A stretch of DNA of 42,366 bases from positions 1 through 42,366 of the forward strand of contig JBDKVA010000101.1 in assembly GCA_039679375.1 (NCBI GenBank), read 5' to 3'. Each line of letters begins with the position of its first letter. Positions within the stretch are counted from its first letter, which is position 1. A program made the position numbers and the translations under genes. Of this stretch, positions 32,962-41,139 are shown in pieces. A model generated the notes under the pieces. That model was given only the letters and a program-made list of their open reading frames with translations. It was not told where the DNA came from and ran no database searches. This stretch comes from JBDKVA01 sp039679375. Its GTDB lineage: Bacteria > Bacillota > Clostridia > Acetivibrionales > DTU013.

Positions 32962-33489
32962 CTAAAATTCAATACCCTTTCTACCGCCTATGCCTTTATT
33001 TGCGGGATGTTTGACCGCTCTGATTTCCGAAACGTAGTCCGCCAGTTCGATCAGTTCAGGAGTTGCTCCTCTGCCCGTCAATATAAGCTCCAGTTTTTTA
33101 GGTTTGTATTTTATGAACTCAAATAAAGCTTTCTGATCCAGCATACCGGATGAAATGGCGCCAAGCGCTTCATCCAGTATGAGCAGGTCACATTCACCAC
33201 CGTTTGCCGCATCCACCGCATATTCAAAAATCGCATGCTGCTCTGCCGCGGTCTGAATCTTTTCCTCTTCATTCATCTCCCAGGTAAACTTCTTTAATTC
33301 AGTACCCCTGTATAGTTTGAATATCGGCTCCAGCGCTTTTAGACTGAACATCTCTCCGGTAGGCGTCCCCTTTAAAAACTGTACCATGAGCACTCTCATG
33401 CCTCTGCCGCAAGCCCGCACTCCAAGTCCCAAAGCAGCTGTTGTCTTGCCCTTGCCGTCACCGGTATAGATATGTACCAAGCCCTTCAT
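32962..33489 (-). CDS. Cob(I)alamin adenosyltransferase, CobA/BtuR type (175 aa)
   Basis: The P-loop GLVHIYTGDGKGKTTAALGLG is at residues 3-23, with MVQFLKG and the Walker B-like LLILDEALGAI. EIRAVKHPANKGIGGRKGIEF near the end is the family C-terminus. The enzyme adenosylates cob(I)alamin or cobinamide. It is the first gene of the corrinoid operon behind the riboswitch. ATG at 33489 has GGAGGGTGG upstream; a GTG at 33498 overlaps that site. Confidence 0.92.
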   Translation of the reverse strand: MKGLVHIYTGDGKGKTTAALGLGVRACGRGMRVLMVQFLKGTPTGEMFSLKALEPIFKLYRGTELKKFTWEMNEEEKIQTAAEQHAIFEYAVDAANGGECDLLILDEALGAISSGMLDQKALFEFIKYKPKKLELILTGRGATPELIELADYVSEIRAVKHPANKGIGGRKGIEF

Positions 33490-33516
33490 ACAAGCCACCC
33501 TCCCGCTTCATTCCAC

Positions 33517-33616
33517 TGTGGGCTACCGCCCACAACCCAACGAACGTACTTATTGCAGCGAATGTGAAACTATTTTCTTGTTTTTTATTGCAATTTTGCG
33601 GCAATAAGTTACTAAA
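33517..33616. repeat. 100-bp dispersed repeat, copy 1
   Basis: This 100-bp unit matches 42263-42362 with four differences and no gaps. It contains the hairpin TGTGGGC-TACC-GCCCACA (33517-33534) and a long inverted repeat of the ACTTATTGC type, here imperfect. It lies between the riboswitch terminator and the adenosyltransferase gene. Confidence 0.85.
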
Positions 33617-33639
33617 ATGCCTCCGCTAAGCTCCATTAT

Positions 33640-33697
33640 CAAAATGTAAGGAGCATCGAGCACCTTACATTTTGGAGCAAAACTTCGCTATGCTCCA
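33640..33697 (+). repeat. Composite hairpin repeat, copy C
   Basis: CAAAATGTAAGG (33640-33651), loop AGCATCGAGCA and CCTTACATTTTG (33663-33674) form a perfect 12-bp hairpin. TGGAGCA (33673-33679), an 11-nt loop and TGCTCCA (33691-33697) form a second. ATCGAG (33655) to TGGAGCA (33673) is 18 nt, as in copy B. Confidence 0.6.
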
Positions 33698-33702
33698 TAA
33701 AT

Positions 33703-33734
33703 AAAACCTCCCGACTATACTGTCAAGAGGTTTT
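33703..33734 (-). terminator. Candidate riboswitch expression-platform terminator
   Basis: On the minus strand AAAACCTC (33734-33727), a 16-nt loop and GAGGTTTT (33710-33703) form an 8-bp stem followed by ATTTAT. It lies just 3' of the cobalamin riboswitch, where a terminator or anti-terminator is expected. The T run is weak. Confidence 0.5.
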
Positions 33735-33800
33735 CATATACATGTAACGATGTTCGATCGACATCCCATGCACCCCCTATCACTCGTAGAGTTACAATGT

Positions 33801-34020
33801 TTCTGTACAGGCAGGTCTTCTGGCTCAAGAATCCTCACCCTGTCGCTCCTTCCCGGTTTCCCAGTGGCATGCGGCAGGACTCCTCTAATACAGCGGCGGG
33901 ACCGCGTGGGATTTTAACCCACTTCCCTATTGGGACATTTTCCGATGCATATCTGCAACTTACGCATAGCTCCATCGTGAATGCCTTTATTCACCAGCTC
34001 TTCAGCTGATACCTGTACTC
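33801..34020 (-). ncRNA. Cobalamin (AdoCbl) riboswitch
   Basis: Read on the minus strand, the B12 box GAGCCAGAAGACCTGCC is at 33827-33811. The core motif GCCACTGGGAAACCGGGAAGG is near 33872-33850, and AAAATCCCACGCGGTCCCGCC is near 33918-33897. Closing arms GTACAGGT (near 34017) and ACCTGCCTGTAC pair to form P1. These are the diagnostic conserved parts of the cobalamin riboswitch. It controls the corrinoid uptake and salvage operon that follows. Confidence 0.95.
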
Positions 34021-34041
34021 CTATTCAATTCGTACCACTAT

Positions 34042-34070
34042 AGTTTATACCTTTATCCTTAGCATTTCAA
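34042..34070 (-). promoter_or_regulatory. Promoter of riboswitch-controlled cobalamin operon
   Basis: On the minus strand TTGAAA (34070-34065) and TAAACT (34047-34042) are 17 bp apart, just upstream of the riboswitch and beyond the aspartokinase stop. Confidence 0.55.
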
Positions 34071-34086
34071 CCACTAAATAATTAAT

Positions 34087-35307
34087 CTAGCTGTTGATTT
34101 CACCAAGCTTGAATTTATCGTGTATGGCGATTACGGCGCGCTCAGCGTTCCTTACATCGACCAGTACGGATATTTTCATCTCAGAAGTTGTTATCATGTG
34201 TATGTTGATATCGGCATCGTACAGCGCTTCGAACATGGTAGACGCCACACCCGGGTTGTTGACCATCCCGGCGCCCACAATGGATACCTTTGAATACTGG
34301 TCGGAGTGCTTCACTTCCTTTGCGCTGATTACACCGAGGTTGGCATTGATCACTTCAAGAGTCTTCTGCAAATCGGCTTTCTTCACCGTAAAGGAAATAT
34401 CCTTTGTTTCATCTCTCCCTATGGACTGCAGTATGATATCTACGCTGATCCCCTCCCTCGAAAGCAGTGAGAAAAGCTTAAATGCCATCCCTGGCTTATC
34501 TTCTATTGCAATAACTGCGATCCTGGCTATATCATTATCCCTTGTAACACCTCTGACAAGCATCTTTTCCACGTTACCTACCTCCTTTATTACCGTACCC
34601 TGTGTTCTGTTCAGACTGGACCGGACAACCATATTGACGCTATACTTTTTCGCCATTTCCACTGACCTGTTATGCAGTACATTTGCCCCGAGGCTGGCCA
34701 GTTCAAGCATTTCATCATAGGAAATATCGTCCAGCTTGCCGGCGTTTTTAACAATCCTCGGGTCGGCAGTGTAAACGCCATCCACATCGGTGTATATTTC
34801 GCAAAGGTCCGCCTTCAGTGCTGCAGCAAGCGCTACCGCCGTCGTATCGGATCCCCCTCTTCCGAGTGTTGTGATATCCTCATATTTATTCCATCCCTGG
34901 AAACCCGCCACAATGACAATGTTTTTCTCGTCAAGTTCCTTAAAAAGCCTTTCGGTATCGATATTCTTTATTCTTGCATTTCCATAATGGCTATTCGTAT
35001 TGATTCCGGCTTGATAACCCGTAAGAGAAGTAACATGATACCCCATCTTTTCTATTGACATAGCCAGAAGCGCCATGGATACCTGCTCTCCTGTAGAAAG
35101 CAGAACGTCCATTTCACGTTTTGACGGATTTTCATTGATTTCATAAGCCTTCTTAATCAGATCATCCGTCGTATCCCCCTGTGCAGAAACCACAACCACC
35201 ACCGAGTTGCCTTCCCTGTACGCTTCTACAACTCTGTTGGCAACATTGGCCAGCCTTTCGGCATTTGCAACAGATGTCCCTCCGTATTTCTGTACAATTA
35301 AGCTCAA
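34087..35307 (-). CDS. lysC: Aspartate kinase (406 aa)
   Basis: The N-terminal kinase domain begins SLIVQKYGGTSVANAERL and has TLGRGGSDTTAVALAAAL and CEIYTDVDGVYTADPRI. Two ACT domains at the C-terminus (about 265-406) include KPGMAFKLFSLLSREGISVDIILQS and GAGMVNNPGVASTMFEALYDADINIHMITTSEMKIS. It phosphorylates aspartate as the first step to Lys, Thr and Met, and the ACT domains give feedback control. The length matches monofunctional class-II enzymes. The start is TTG at 35307, with GGGAGGG nine bases upstream; the longer open frame would run back into the homoserine dehydrogenase gene. Confidence 0.93.
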   Translation of the reverse strand: MSLIVQKYGGTSVANAERLANVANRVVEAYREGNSVVVVVSAQGDTTDDLIKKAYEINENPSKREMDVLLSTGEQVSMALLAMSIEKMGYHVTSLTGYQAGINTNSHYGNARIKNIDTERLFKELDEKNIVIVAGFQGWNKYEDITTLGRGGSDTTAVALAAALKADLCEIYTDVDGVYTADPRIVKNAGKLDDISYDEMLELASLGANVLHNRSVEMAKKYSVNMVVRSSLNRTQGTVIKEVGNVEKMLVRGVTRDNDIARIAVIAIEDKPGMAFKLFSLLSREGISVDIILQSIGRDETKDISFTVKKADLQKTLEVINANLGVISAKEVKHSDQYSKVSIVGAGMVNNPGVASTMFEALYDADINIHMITTSEMKISVLVDVRNAERAVIAIHDKFKLGEINS

Positions 35308-35351
35308 AACTTTATTCCCTCCCTTTCTTTTTAAAGTAAAAGTTCCGATGT

Positions 35352-36596
35352 TTACTCTTCTATCCGTATTACATTTATAACTTCCTTGATTGAGCCTATA
35401 CCCCTTAATGTGCCAATACAACCGGCAAGCTTTGATTCCGTTGCCTTTGAGGTAGTAAAGGCCAGTTCGCCATCCATGTTCCTGCTGCCCGGGCTGATAT
35501 ATACAACCGGTCCAAAGGTCTTATCGATGAATTTTGCAGCTTCACCGCCGTTCCTTACACCAACCCTTACAAAGTAACGGGTCTCGCTTTCTCCTATGGG
35601 AACCGTATTATCATGATCCTTCCGGGTCCACACACCTCCAAAGCTGCTGTTGCTATGCTTTGCAATATCAATAATGTCAGCTGTCACAGCACTTGCAGTC
35701 GGCAGCTTTCCTGCTCCCCTGCCGTAAAACATGGCGTCTCCTATAGCGTCGCCGCTTACAACAATGGCATTAAAAACATCCTCCACACCGGACAGAGGGT
35801 GATTTTTACTTATAACGGCAGGTGATACCCTTGCAAAAATCCGGCTGCCTTCTCTTCTGCTGACAGCCACCAGCTTGATAACAGAATCCATTTCCTCTGC
35901 GTACTGCATATCTGCAAGGCTGATCTTCGAAATACCCTCCGTATAAATGTTTTTATAATCAACAAATTCATTATATGCAATGGACGACAATATCGCAATT
36001 TTTCTGCACGAATCATGACCTTCGATATCAGCAGTGGGATCCGCTTCTGCATAACCGTTCTTCTGCGCGCTTTTCAGCGCATCCGCAAAATCCCGGCCTT
36101 CCCTCCGCATCTGGGTAAGGATGTAATTCGTCGTGCCATTTAAAATGCCGGTAATACCGTTGATAATGTTCGCTGCGAGGCACTGGTTCAGTGGCCTGAT
36201 GATCGGGATCCCGCCTCCGACGCTTGCTTCAAACAAATAACTCACTCCATTGTCCGCTGCCATTCTGAGCAGCTCAGGCCCATGGGTCGCCACGAGCTCC
36301 TTATTGGAGGTGACAACATGCTTTTTTGCCCCAAAAGCTCTTTTTGTATATTCATGGGCAATCCTGGCGCCCCCTATTGTCTCAACTACTACGCTTATTT
36401 CCGGATCATTGAAAACATCATCCGGGTTTTTTGTAAGCAGCTCCCTGTCCGGTCCTTCCGCTATATCCTTAATATCCAGGATCTTTTTGACCCGGATAGG
36501 CTCGCCCGCTCTGGCCGCTATGCTCTGACCGTTTTTTCTTATCACTTCCGCTACGCCTGAGCCCACAACGCCATATCCAATAATTGCCACATCCAT
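35352..36596 (-). CDS. hom: Homoserine dehydrogenase (414 aa)
   Basis: The N-terminal NAD(P) fold is VAIIGYGVVGSGVAEVI. The catalytic part carries NKELVATHG, FEASVGGGIPIIRPL, GILNGTTNYILTQM and GYAEADPTADIEGHDSCRKIAILS, all family hallmarks. A short ACT domain (about 340-414) ends GSIKEVINVIRIEE, so the enzyme is probably feedback-inhibited by threonine. It reduces aspartate semialdehyde to homoserine. GGAGG lies about nine bases before ATG. The gene lies between pheB-like and lysC genes on one strand. Confidence 0.93.
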   Translation of the reverse strand: MDVAIIGYGVVGSGVAEVIRKNGQSIAARAGEPIRVKKILDIKDIAEGPDRELLTKNPDDVFNDPEISVVVETIGGARIAHEYTKRAFGAKKHVVTSNKELVATHGPELLRMAADNGVSYLFEASVGGGIPIIRPLNQCLAANIINGITGILNGTTNYILTQMRREGRDFADALKSAQKNGYAEADPTADIEGHDSCRKIAILSSIAYNEFVDYKNIYTEGISKISLADMQYAEEMDSVIKLVAVSRREGSRIFARVSPAVISKNHPLSGVEDVFNAIVVSGDAIGDAMFYGRGAGKLPTASAVTADIIDIAKHSNSSFGGVWTRKDHDNTVPIGESETRYFVRVGVRNGGEAAKFIDKTFGPVVYISPGSRNMDGELAFTTSKATESKLAGCIGTLRGIGSIKEVINVIRIEE

Positions 36597-36627
36597 TGCC
36601 TGATTCCTCCCCTAAACTATATCGAAT

Positions 36628-36650
36628 GCATAATGCTTTTGCCATTATGC
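36628..36650 (-). other. Small hairpin between ACT-regulator and hom genes
   Basis: GCATAATG (36628-36635), a seven-base loop and CATTATGC (36643-36650) form a perfect 8-bp stem in the 69-bp gap. There is no T run, so it may be an mRNA stability or attenuation element. Confidence 0.35.
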
Positions 36651-36665
36651 GCCTCGATTACTTCT

Positions 36666-37109
36666 CTATTCTCTGGCCAATATCTCCTGCCTGCGCACGC
36701 CCTCAATTTCACCGATATTTTCCATCAGCTCCCTGATATCCTTCGTCATTCCGCTTGTTTCTATCGATACGGTAACGTCTGCAAGCCCGTTAATTGGTAT
36801 ATTCTGATTAATCGTTACAATGTTGGCCTTCGCCTGCGCGACCTTATTAATAATGCTTGACAGTATGCCCGAAAAATCTTCTACTACAAAGAAAAGAGTA
36901 ATCACCTTGCCCCTTGAGGTTTCATAAAACGGGAAAACAAAATCCTTGTATTTGTAATAGGCGCTCCTGCTGATGCCAACTTCCTTTACCGCATCATTTA
37001 TTGTTTTTATTTTTCCCATACTCAATTTTTTTTTCGTTTCAATAACCTTGGAAAAAATATCCGGCAGTATGGTTTTATCAACTAGAAAATATGTAGAGCC
37101 ATTATCCAT
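36666..37109 (-). CDS. ACT-domain regulator of the PheB/UPF0735 family (147 aa)
   Basis: The first half has a helix-turn-helix-like segment (KTINDAVKEVGISRSAYYKYKDFVFPF). The second half is an ACT domain, GKVITLFFVVEDFSGILSSIINKVAQAKANIVTINQNIP. The family is usually next to homoserine dehydrogenase in Firmicutes and is thought to sense an amino acid, hence a regulator of the Thr/aromatic pathways. ATG at 37109 has AAAGGAG six bases upstream. It leads the hom-lysC operon. Confidence 0.87.
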   Translation of the reverse strand: MDNGSTYFLVDKTILPDIFSKVIETKKKLSMGKIKTINDAVKEVGISRSAYYKYKDFVFPFYETSRGKVITLFFVVEDFSGILSSIINKVAQAKANIVTINQNIPINGLADVTVSIETSGMTKDIRELMENIGEIEGVRRQEILARE

Positions 37110-37158
37110 AATTTCTCCTTTGTCCACCGTCGACGCACATATGTATTTCGTTTGTGTA

Positions 37159-37187
37159 ATATTAGCACATAAATTAAAAAAAATCAA
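37159..37187 (-). promoter_or_regulatory. Promoter of ACT regulator-hom-lysC operon
   Basis: On the minus strand TTGATT (37187-37182) and TAATAT (37164-37159) are 17 bp apart, about 50 bases ahead of the ATG at 37109. Confidence 0.65.
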
Positions 37188-37191
37188 GAAC

Positions 37192-37260
37192 TTTAAATTA
37201 AAAACTCCACTTTGCGTAGTCCTGAATTTTTGTTATTTCAGGTGTCTACTCAAAGTGGAG
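37192..37260 (-). terminator. Long terminator hairpin after lipoprotein gene
   Basis: CTCCACTTTG (37205-37214) pairs with CAAAGTGGAG (37251-37260), GTAG (37216-37219) with CTAC (37246-37249) and CCTGAA (37221-37226) with TTCAGG (37237-37242). On the minus strand the stem is followed by TTTTTAATTT, so it ends the kinase-lipoprotein transcript just before the hom operon promoter. Confidence 0.7.
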
Positions 37261-37385
37261 CTTATAAGCAATCATCCGGGCAGCTTTTTTACGTAATTTT
37301 ACAGGTGGTGCCAGTTAACACATTAAATCAGCTATATAAAATATATCTTAATTCAACTTATATAGCAAAATGCGTATGAACATAT

Positions 37386-38930
37386 TTATTGAACACTTTC
37401 CACAAGGCCGGTTTCATTATTATTGACAAATGATTTTTCCCAGCTTGTGATATAGTCCCCCATCGCCCATTCTGCCATAATGACAGAGCTCCCCTCCGCC
37501 ATAGGAAGTCTGGCAAGGGGTTCATCCGTCAGTGTCTTATTCTCGATCCCATAAATCAGAATATTATTTCGCATAATAATGATTGCCATATCTTTATTCG
37601 GTGACGTAAAAATATCAAGAGCCTGTGGAAGCTTATCCTTCATTTCCTTCCACGGAACCTGCAGCATGTCGTATGCCACCATATTGGCAGGAGGTATCAG
37701 ATTCAGGTTGAAATCAACGTAGGGAAGAGTGTCTTCATCGCTCAGATTCAACCTTCCTTTGAAAAACCAGTGGCCTGTCTTCCTAAAAAGGGCGAAGTTT
37801 TTTTCCTGATTTGCCCGGCCCGTACTTTTCATGCCGTTTGCGGCCGACTCCTTAAGCAATTCAGAAATAGCGCTTTCCATAGCCATCGTACCATTTTCAC
37901 CGGACAAATCCGATATTTTTATACCGTCAATATTTGTCAGATTGTCTACCGGCAAAGTCCGCAAGACCTTTATCGATCCTATTTTGCCGGAATCTTTTTC
38001 CTTATTGTAGTAGGTATTTTCAACGCATACATAATCGTTGCCCACATATACAACCGCTTTACGAAGCCTTGTTTCAACCCTCAGTGACGAATTCCCGGCA
38101 GCGCTGGCACGGAGTTTGCTTCCGGTTTTTGATACCATTGAGGCGAAAATATAATCTTCGATACCTTCCGATCCCAGCCTTTTATCTACCTGCAGCTTCC
38201 AAAAACCGTCCATCCTGGGCAGGTAGATATTTTCCGCATAAAGAACCGGACGAAGCGAATTATCAGCCATCGATATCCAGTAGGTACCATATGTATAGTC
38301 TCCCAGGCCATCTTCCGTCTGGACCGGTATCCGCAGGCCTAAAAGGATCCCGGATCTCAACACTATGTTTTTTATGCCTGTCTCGTCCTTGTCATTACGC
38401 TTAATTGCACCTGCTGCAGTATTTTTGTTACCGGAGAATTCATCCGATACTTTTTCCATACGATAATACTGATCATCGATGCTCACAGTAATCATCCCGT
38501 CGGGATCCTTTATAAATTCGTACAGGAATTTATCATCAGAGGAGGCTGTTATGATTAATATGTCATCATCCTTCAAATCGAGTTCTTTATATGCCACCTG
38601 GTTTTTATGCAAAAAATACTCATTTGCATTCACTCTTCTTATTTTATAGCTGACATTGCTGAAGTAATTTCCTGCGATTGCCATAGAGTCTTTTGAAAAT
38701 CCGACATTTCTTCCAATCAGGGGGTATGCCGAATCCAACGGGCTACTCATTTCACTATTGCCGGTTTCATATTTTTTCAGCACCCATGTACCTTCAAGCG
38801 GAGCTTCATTATTTGCAGGCCGGCTTATCCTGTCGGAATTGTCAGGCGTTGTTGCAACACAGCCGCTCAACATAGAAAGGATAAGCAAAAGTATGAGCAA
38901 TATTTCATATTTTCTGACGATCCTATTCAT
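37386..38930 (-). CDS. Unrecognised lipoprotein linked to two-component system (514 aa)
   Basis: A signal with lipobox SMLSGCV (Cys near residue 24) anchors the protein outside the membrane. About 45-150 contains the lipocalin-like opening LEGTWVLKKYETGNSEMS. The rest has no motif I can name but is rich in beta-strand pattern (IAIIIMRNNILIYGIENKTL). Its ATG overlaps the stop of the kinase gene (ATGA), so the two are translated together. It may modulate or be the sensor partner of the kinase, but that is inference. Confidence 0.78.
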   Translation of the reverse strand: MNRIVRKYEILLILLLILSMLSGCVATTPDNSDRISRPANNEAPLEGTWVLKKYETGNSEMSSPLDSAYPLIGRNVGFSKDSMAIAGNYFSNVSYKIRRVNANEYFLHKNQVAYKELDLKDDDILIITASSDDKFLYEFIKDPDGMITVSIDDQYYRMEKVSDEFSGNKNTAAGAIKRNDKDETGIKNIVLRSGILLGLRIPVQTEDGLGDYTYGTYWISMADNSLRPVLYAENIYLPRMDGFWKLQVDKRLGSEGIEDYIFASMVSKTGSKLRASAAGNSSLRVETRLRKAVVYVGNDYVCVENTYYNKEKDSGKIGSIKVLRTLPVDNLTNIDGIKISDLSGENGTMAMESAISELLKESAANGMKSTGRANQEKNFALFRKTGHWFFKGRLNLSDEDTLPYVDFNLNLIPPANMVAYDMLQVPWKEMKDKLPQALDIFTSPNKDMAIIIMRNNILIYGIENKTLTDEPLARLPMAEGSSVIMAEWAMGDYITSWEKSFVNNNETGLVESVQ

Positions 38931-40339
38931 TCTGCTACCATCTCCGTTTTTACTACCGCAGGGATCCTGATTATTACCTTGGTGCCCTTGTTGACAACAC
39001 TATATATGGAAAGGCTGCCATTCATCATCCGGATGATTTCATCGCAAATGGAAAGGCCTATGCCGTTACCCAGTTTACTGTTTTTTCCCTTAAAAAACTT
39101 CTCCTTTACATTGGGCAATTCCTCCGCCGGTATGCCGCACCCTGTGTCTCTTACGGTAAAAACAACTTCGCCGCCGCTGGCTACCGCATTGAAAAGTACG
39201 CTGCCTCCTGCCCGGGTAAATCTGAATGCATTATCCAGAACATTAATGACTACCTGTTTCAGCCTGTTACCGTCAATATAAATCTCCGGCAGCTCGCCCT
39301 CCACCTCTACATTAAAAATCAAACCTTCTCGTACAGCCCTTGGTGATAGCTGTCTGGCAACTATATCGACAAACTCCTCCACTTTGACCAGTTCATTCCT
39401 CATTGTCATTTTGTTTGATATGAGCCTCGAGAAATCCAACAGCTCTTCTACCATCGTGGTAAGGCGGTCGCTTTCCTTTTCAATAATATCCAAACCTGCA
39501 TCAAACAGCTCCCTGTCATCCTGCCCAACTTCCATCAGGGTAACAGCCCAACCTTTGATTGATGTCAGGGGAGTCCTTAACTCATGTGATATGGAGGAGA
39601 TAAACTCATTTTTTAATTTTTCTCTCTTATCGATTTCATCGGCCATATAATTAAGTGTTTCTGATAATTTCCCTATTTCATCGTCATATGTTTTTTTATT
39701 CCGGACATGAAAATCTCCCGAGGCCATTTTCTCGGCTACTTCCGTTACCTTTTGCAGAGGATTGACGATCGTATTGGAAAGCAATAAGCTAAGGAGAGCC
39801 GAAGCTGCGGTGACGACCAGTCCAATAATGATAAATACCCTGGATACGTCATATACATCCCTGTCAACCCCTCTGAGGGTCGTGATGAAACGAAGGACAC
39901 CAATGGTAGAGCCATTTATTTTCAGCGCTTTTGAAACAGCCATGATCCCGGCGTTATCATAATCAACTTTACCAACCCACATACCTTTACCGTTTTCCAG
40001 AGCTTCTTCCACGTCAGGCATCTTTTCATTTTTGCCCGGCATATAGCCAATGGAATCCATTAAAACGGTGCCATCCAAATCAATAATCTCTACCTGGGCA
40101 TTTGTTTGTCTCCAAAAAGAATCAACATTATTCAACACATTATCCGATAAAGATGCATCGGAGAAATATTTGGCATACAGCTCGCAAGATACGCTTACCT
40201 GATTGTACAGGTTGGCTTCCATATTATTATAGTAATTCACACGTACAATATTGATAATCAAGGCTTCAAGTACCAGCACCGCAAGGATGATGATCAATAT
40301 GGAGCCCAGGGCTATTCTTTTTCTTATACTCAATATCAT
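38927..40339 (-). CDS. Sensor histidine kinase, HAMP-HisKA-HATPase (470 aa)
   Basis: Membrane segments lie at about 10-30 and 166-190 and enclose an extracellular sensor of about 130 residues. A HAMP domain follows (NPLQKVTEVAEKMASGDFHVRNKKTYDDEIGKLSETLNYMADEI), then HisKA with SSISHELRTPLTSIKGW (His near 250). The ATPase core has VVINVLDNAFRFT, DTGCGIP and GNGIGLSICDEI. This is the standard PhoR/ResE-like layout. The start follows the regulator stop by 25 bases, with GGGAG at a rather long spacing. It overlaps the lipoprotein gene. Confidence 0.9.
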   Translation of the reverse strand: MILSIRKRIALGSILIIILAVLVLEALIINIVRVNYYNNMEANLYNQVSVSCELYAKYFSDASLSDNVLNNVDSFWRQTNAQVEIIDLDGTVLMDSIGYMPGKNEKMPDVEEALENGKGMWVGKVDYDNAGIMAVSKALKINGSTIGVLRFITTLRGVDRDVYDVSRVFIIIGLVVTAASALLSLLLSNTIVNPLQKVTEVAEKMASGDFHVRNKKTYDDEIGKLSETLNYMADEIDKREKLKNEFISSISHELRTPLTSIKGWAVTLMEVGQDDRELFDAGLDIIEKESDRLTTMVEELLDFSRLISNKMTMRNELVKVEEFVDIVARQLSPRAVREGLIFNVEVEGELPEIYIDGNRLKQVVINVLDNAFRFTRAGGSVLFNAVASGGEVVFTVRDTGCGIPAEELPNVKEKFFKGKNSKLGNGIGLSICDEIIRMMNGSLSIYSVVNKGTKVIIRIPAVVKTEMVAE

Positions 40340-40364
40340 AGCCGTCTACTCCCGACTGCCGACA

Positions 40365-41063
40365 TCACTTATCGCACCACCTGTAGCCATATCCCCATAC
40401 AGTCTCTATATATTGAGGCTTAGAGGGGTTTTCCTCGATTTTCTCTCTTATTCTTCTTATGTAAACATCCAAAGTTTTAAGGTCACCAAAATAATTCTTG
40501 CCCCATACCGAATTAAAAAGTTCATTCCGGCTTAATGCTCTTCCAATATTGGACATGAACATCTTTAGTACGGAAAACTCAGTTGGCGTCAATTCAATTT
40601 CAATATCATTCTTGAAAAATTTCTGTGAATTCAAATCCATACGAAGATTTTTAAAGCATAAAGAGGTATTATCCGAAGCCTTTGGACTTTCTGCTCTTCG
40701 CAGTATGGCCCGTATCCTCGCTGTAAGCTCTCTCGGGTTGAAGGGTTTGACGATATAGTCGTCCGCACCGAGCTCGAGTCCGGTGATCTTATCGATATCC
40801 TGTCCGCGTGCTGTAAGCATGATCACAATCATCTCAGGCATTTCAGCCCTTAATTTTGTACAAACCTGAAACCCGTCGATTCCAGGCAGCATAACATCAA
40901 GCACCATGACAACGGGTTTATAGGCGGCTGCCATCTCCAGCGCCTTTTCCCCGCTATCTGCTTCAAGTACATCGAAACCGCTGCGTTCGAGGTTTATTGC
41001 AATAAATTTTCTTATAGATGCCTCATCCTCGACTACGAGCACCTTGACTTTTTCCTCACACAT
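40365..41063 (-). CDS. OmpR-family response regulator (232 aa)
   Basis: The receiver domain has VVEDE, VVMVLDVMLPGIDGFQV (phospho-acceptor near Asp56) and VKPFNPREL. The C-terminal winged helix ends PQYIETVWGYGYRWCDK. It is the partner of the kinase just downstream. GGGG lies about seven bases before ATG. A promoter is at 41095-41123. Confidence 0.92.
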   Translation of the reverse strand: MCEEKVKVLVVEDEASIRKFIAINLERSGFDVLEADSGEKALEMAAAYKPVVMVLDVMLPGIDGFQVCTKLRAEMPEMIVIMLTARGQDIDKITGLELGADDYIVKPFNPRELTARIRAILRRAESPKASDNTSLCFKNLRMDLNSQKFFKNDIEIELTPTEFSVLKMFMSNIGRALSRNELFNSVWGKNYFGDLKTLDVYIRRIREKIEENPSKPQYIETVWGYGYRWCDK

Positions 41064-41094
41064 TCCGATACCCCGTTTGTTTTCAGCTCGATAT

Positions 41095-41123
41095 ATTATA
41101 ACACTATTCTACAATATTTTCAG
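41095..41123 (-). promoter_or_regulatory. Promoter of response regulator-kinase-lipoprotein operon
   Basis: On the minus strand CTGAAA (41123-41118) and TATAAT (41100-41095) are 17 bp apart. The -35 is weak, which suits an activated promoter. Confidence 0.5.
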
Positions 41124-41139
41124 ACAGGCTTCCATTAAT

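Noticed and set aside
33797..34009. Short open frame across the riboswitch
   Set aside because: The sequence is explained by the cobalamin riboswitch on the opposite strand.
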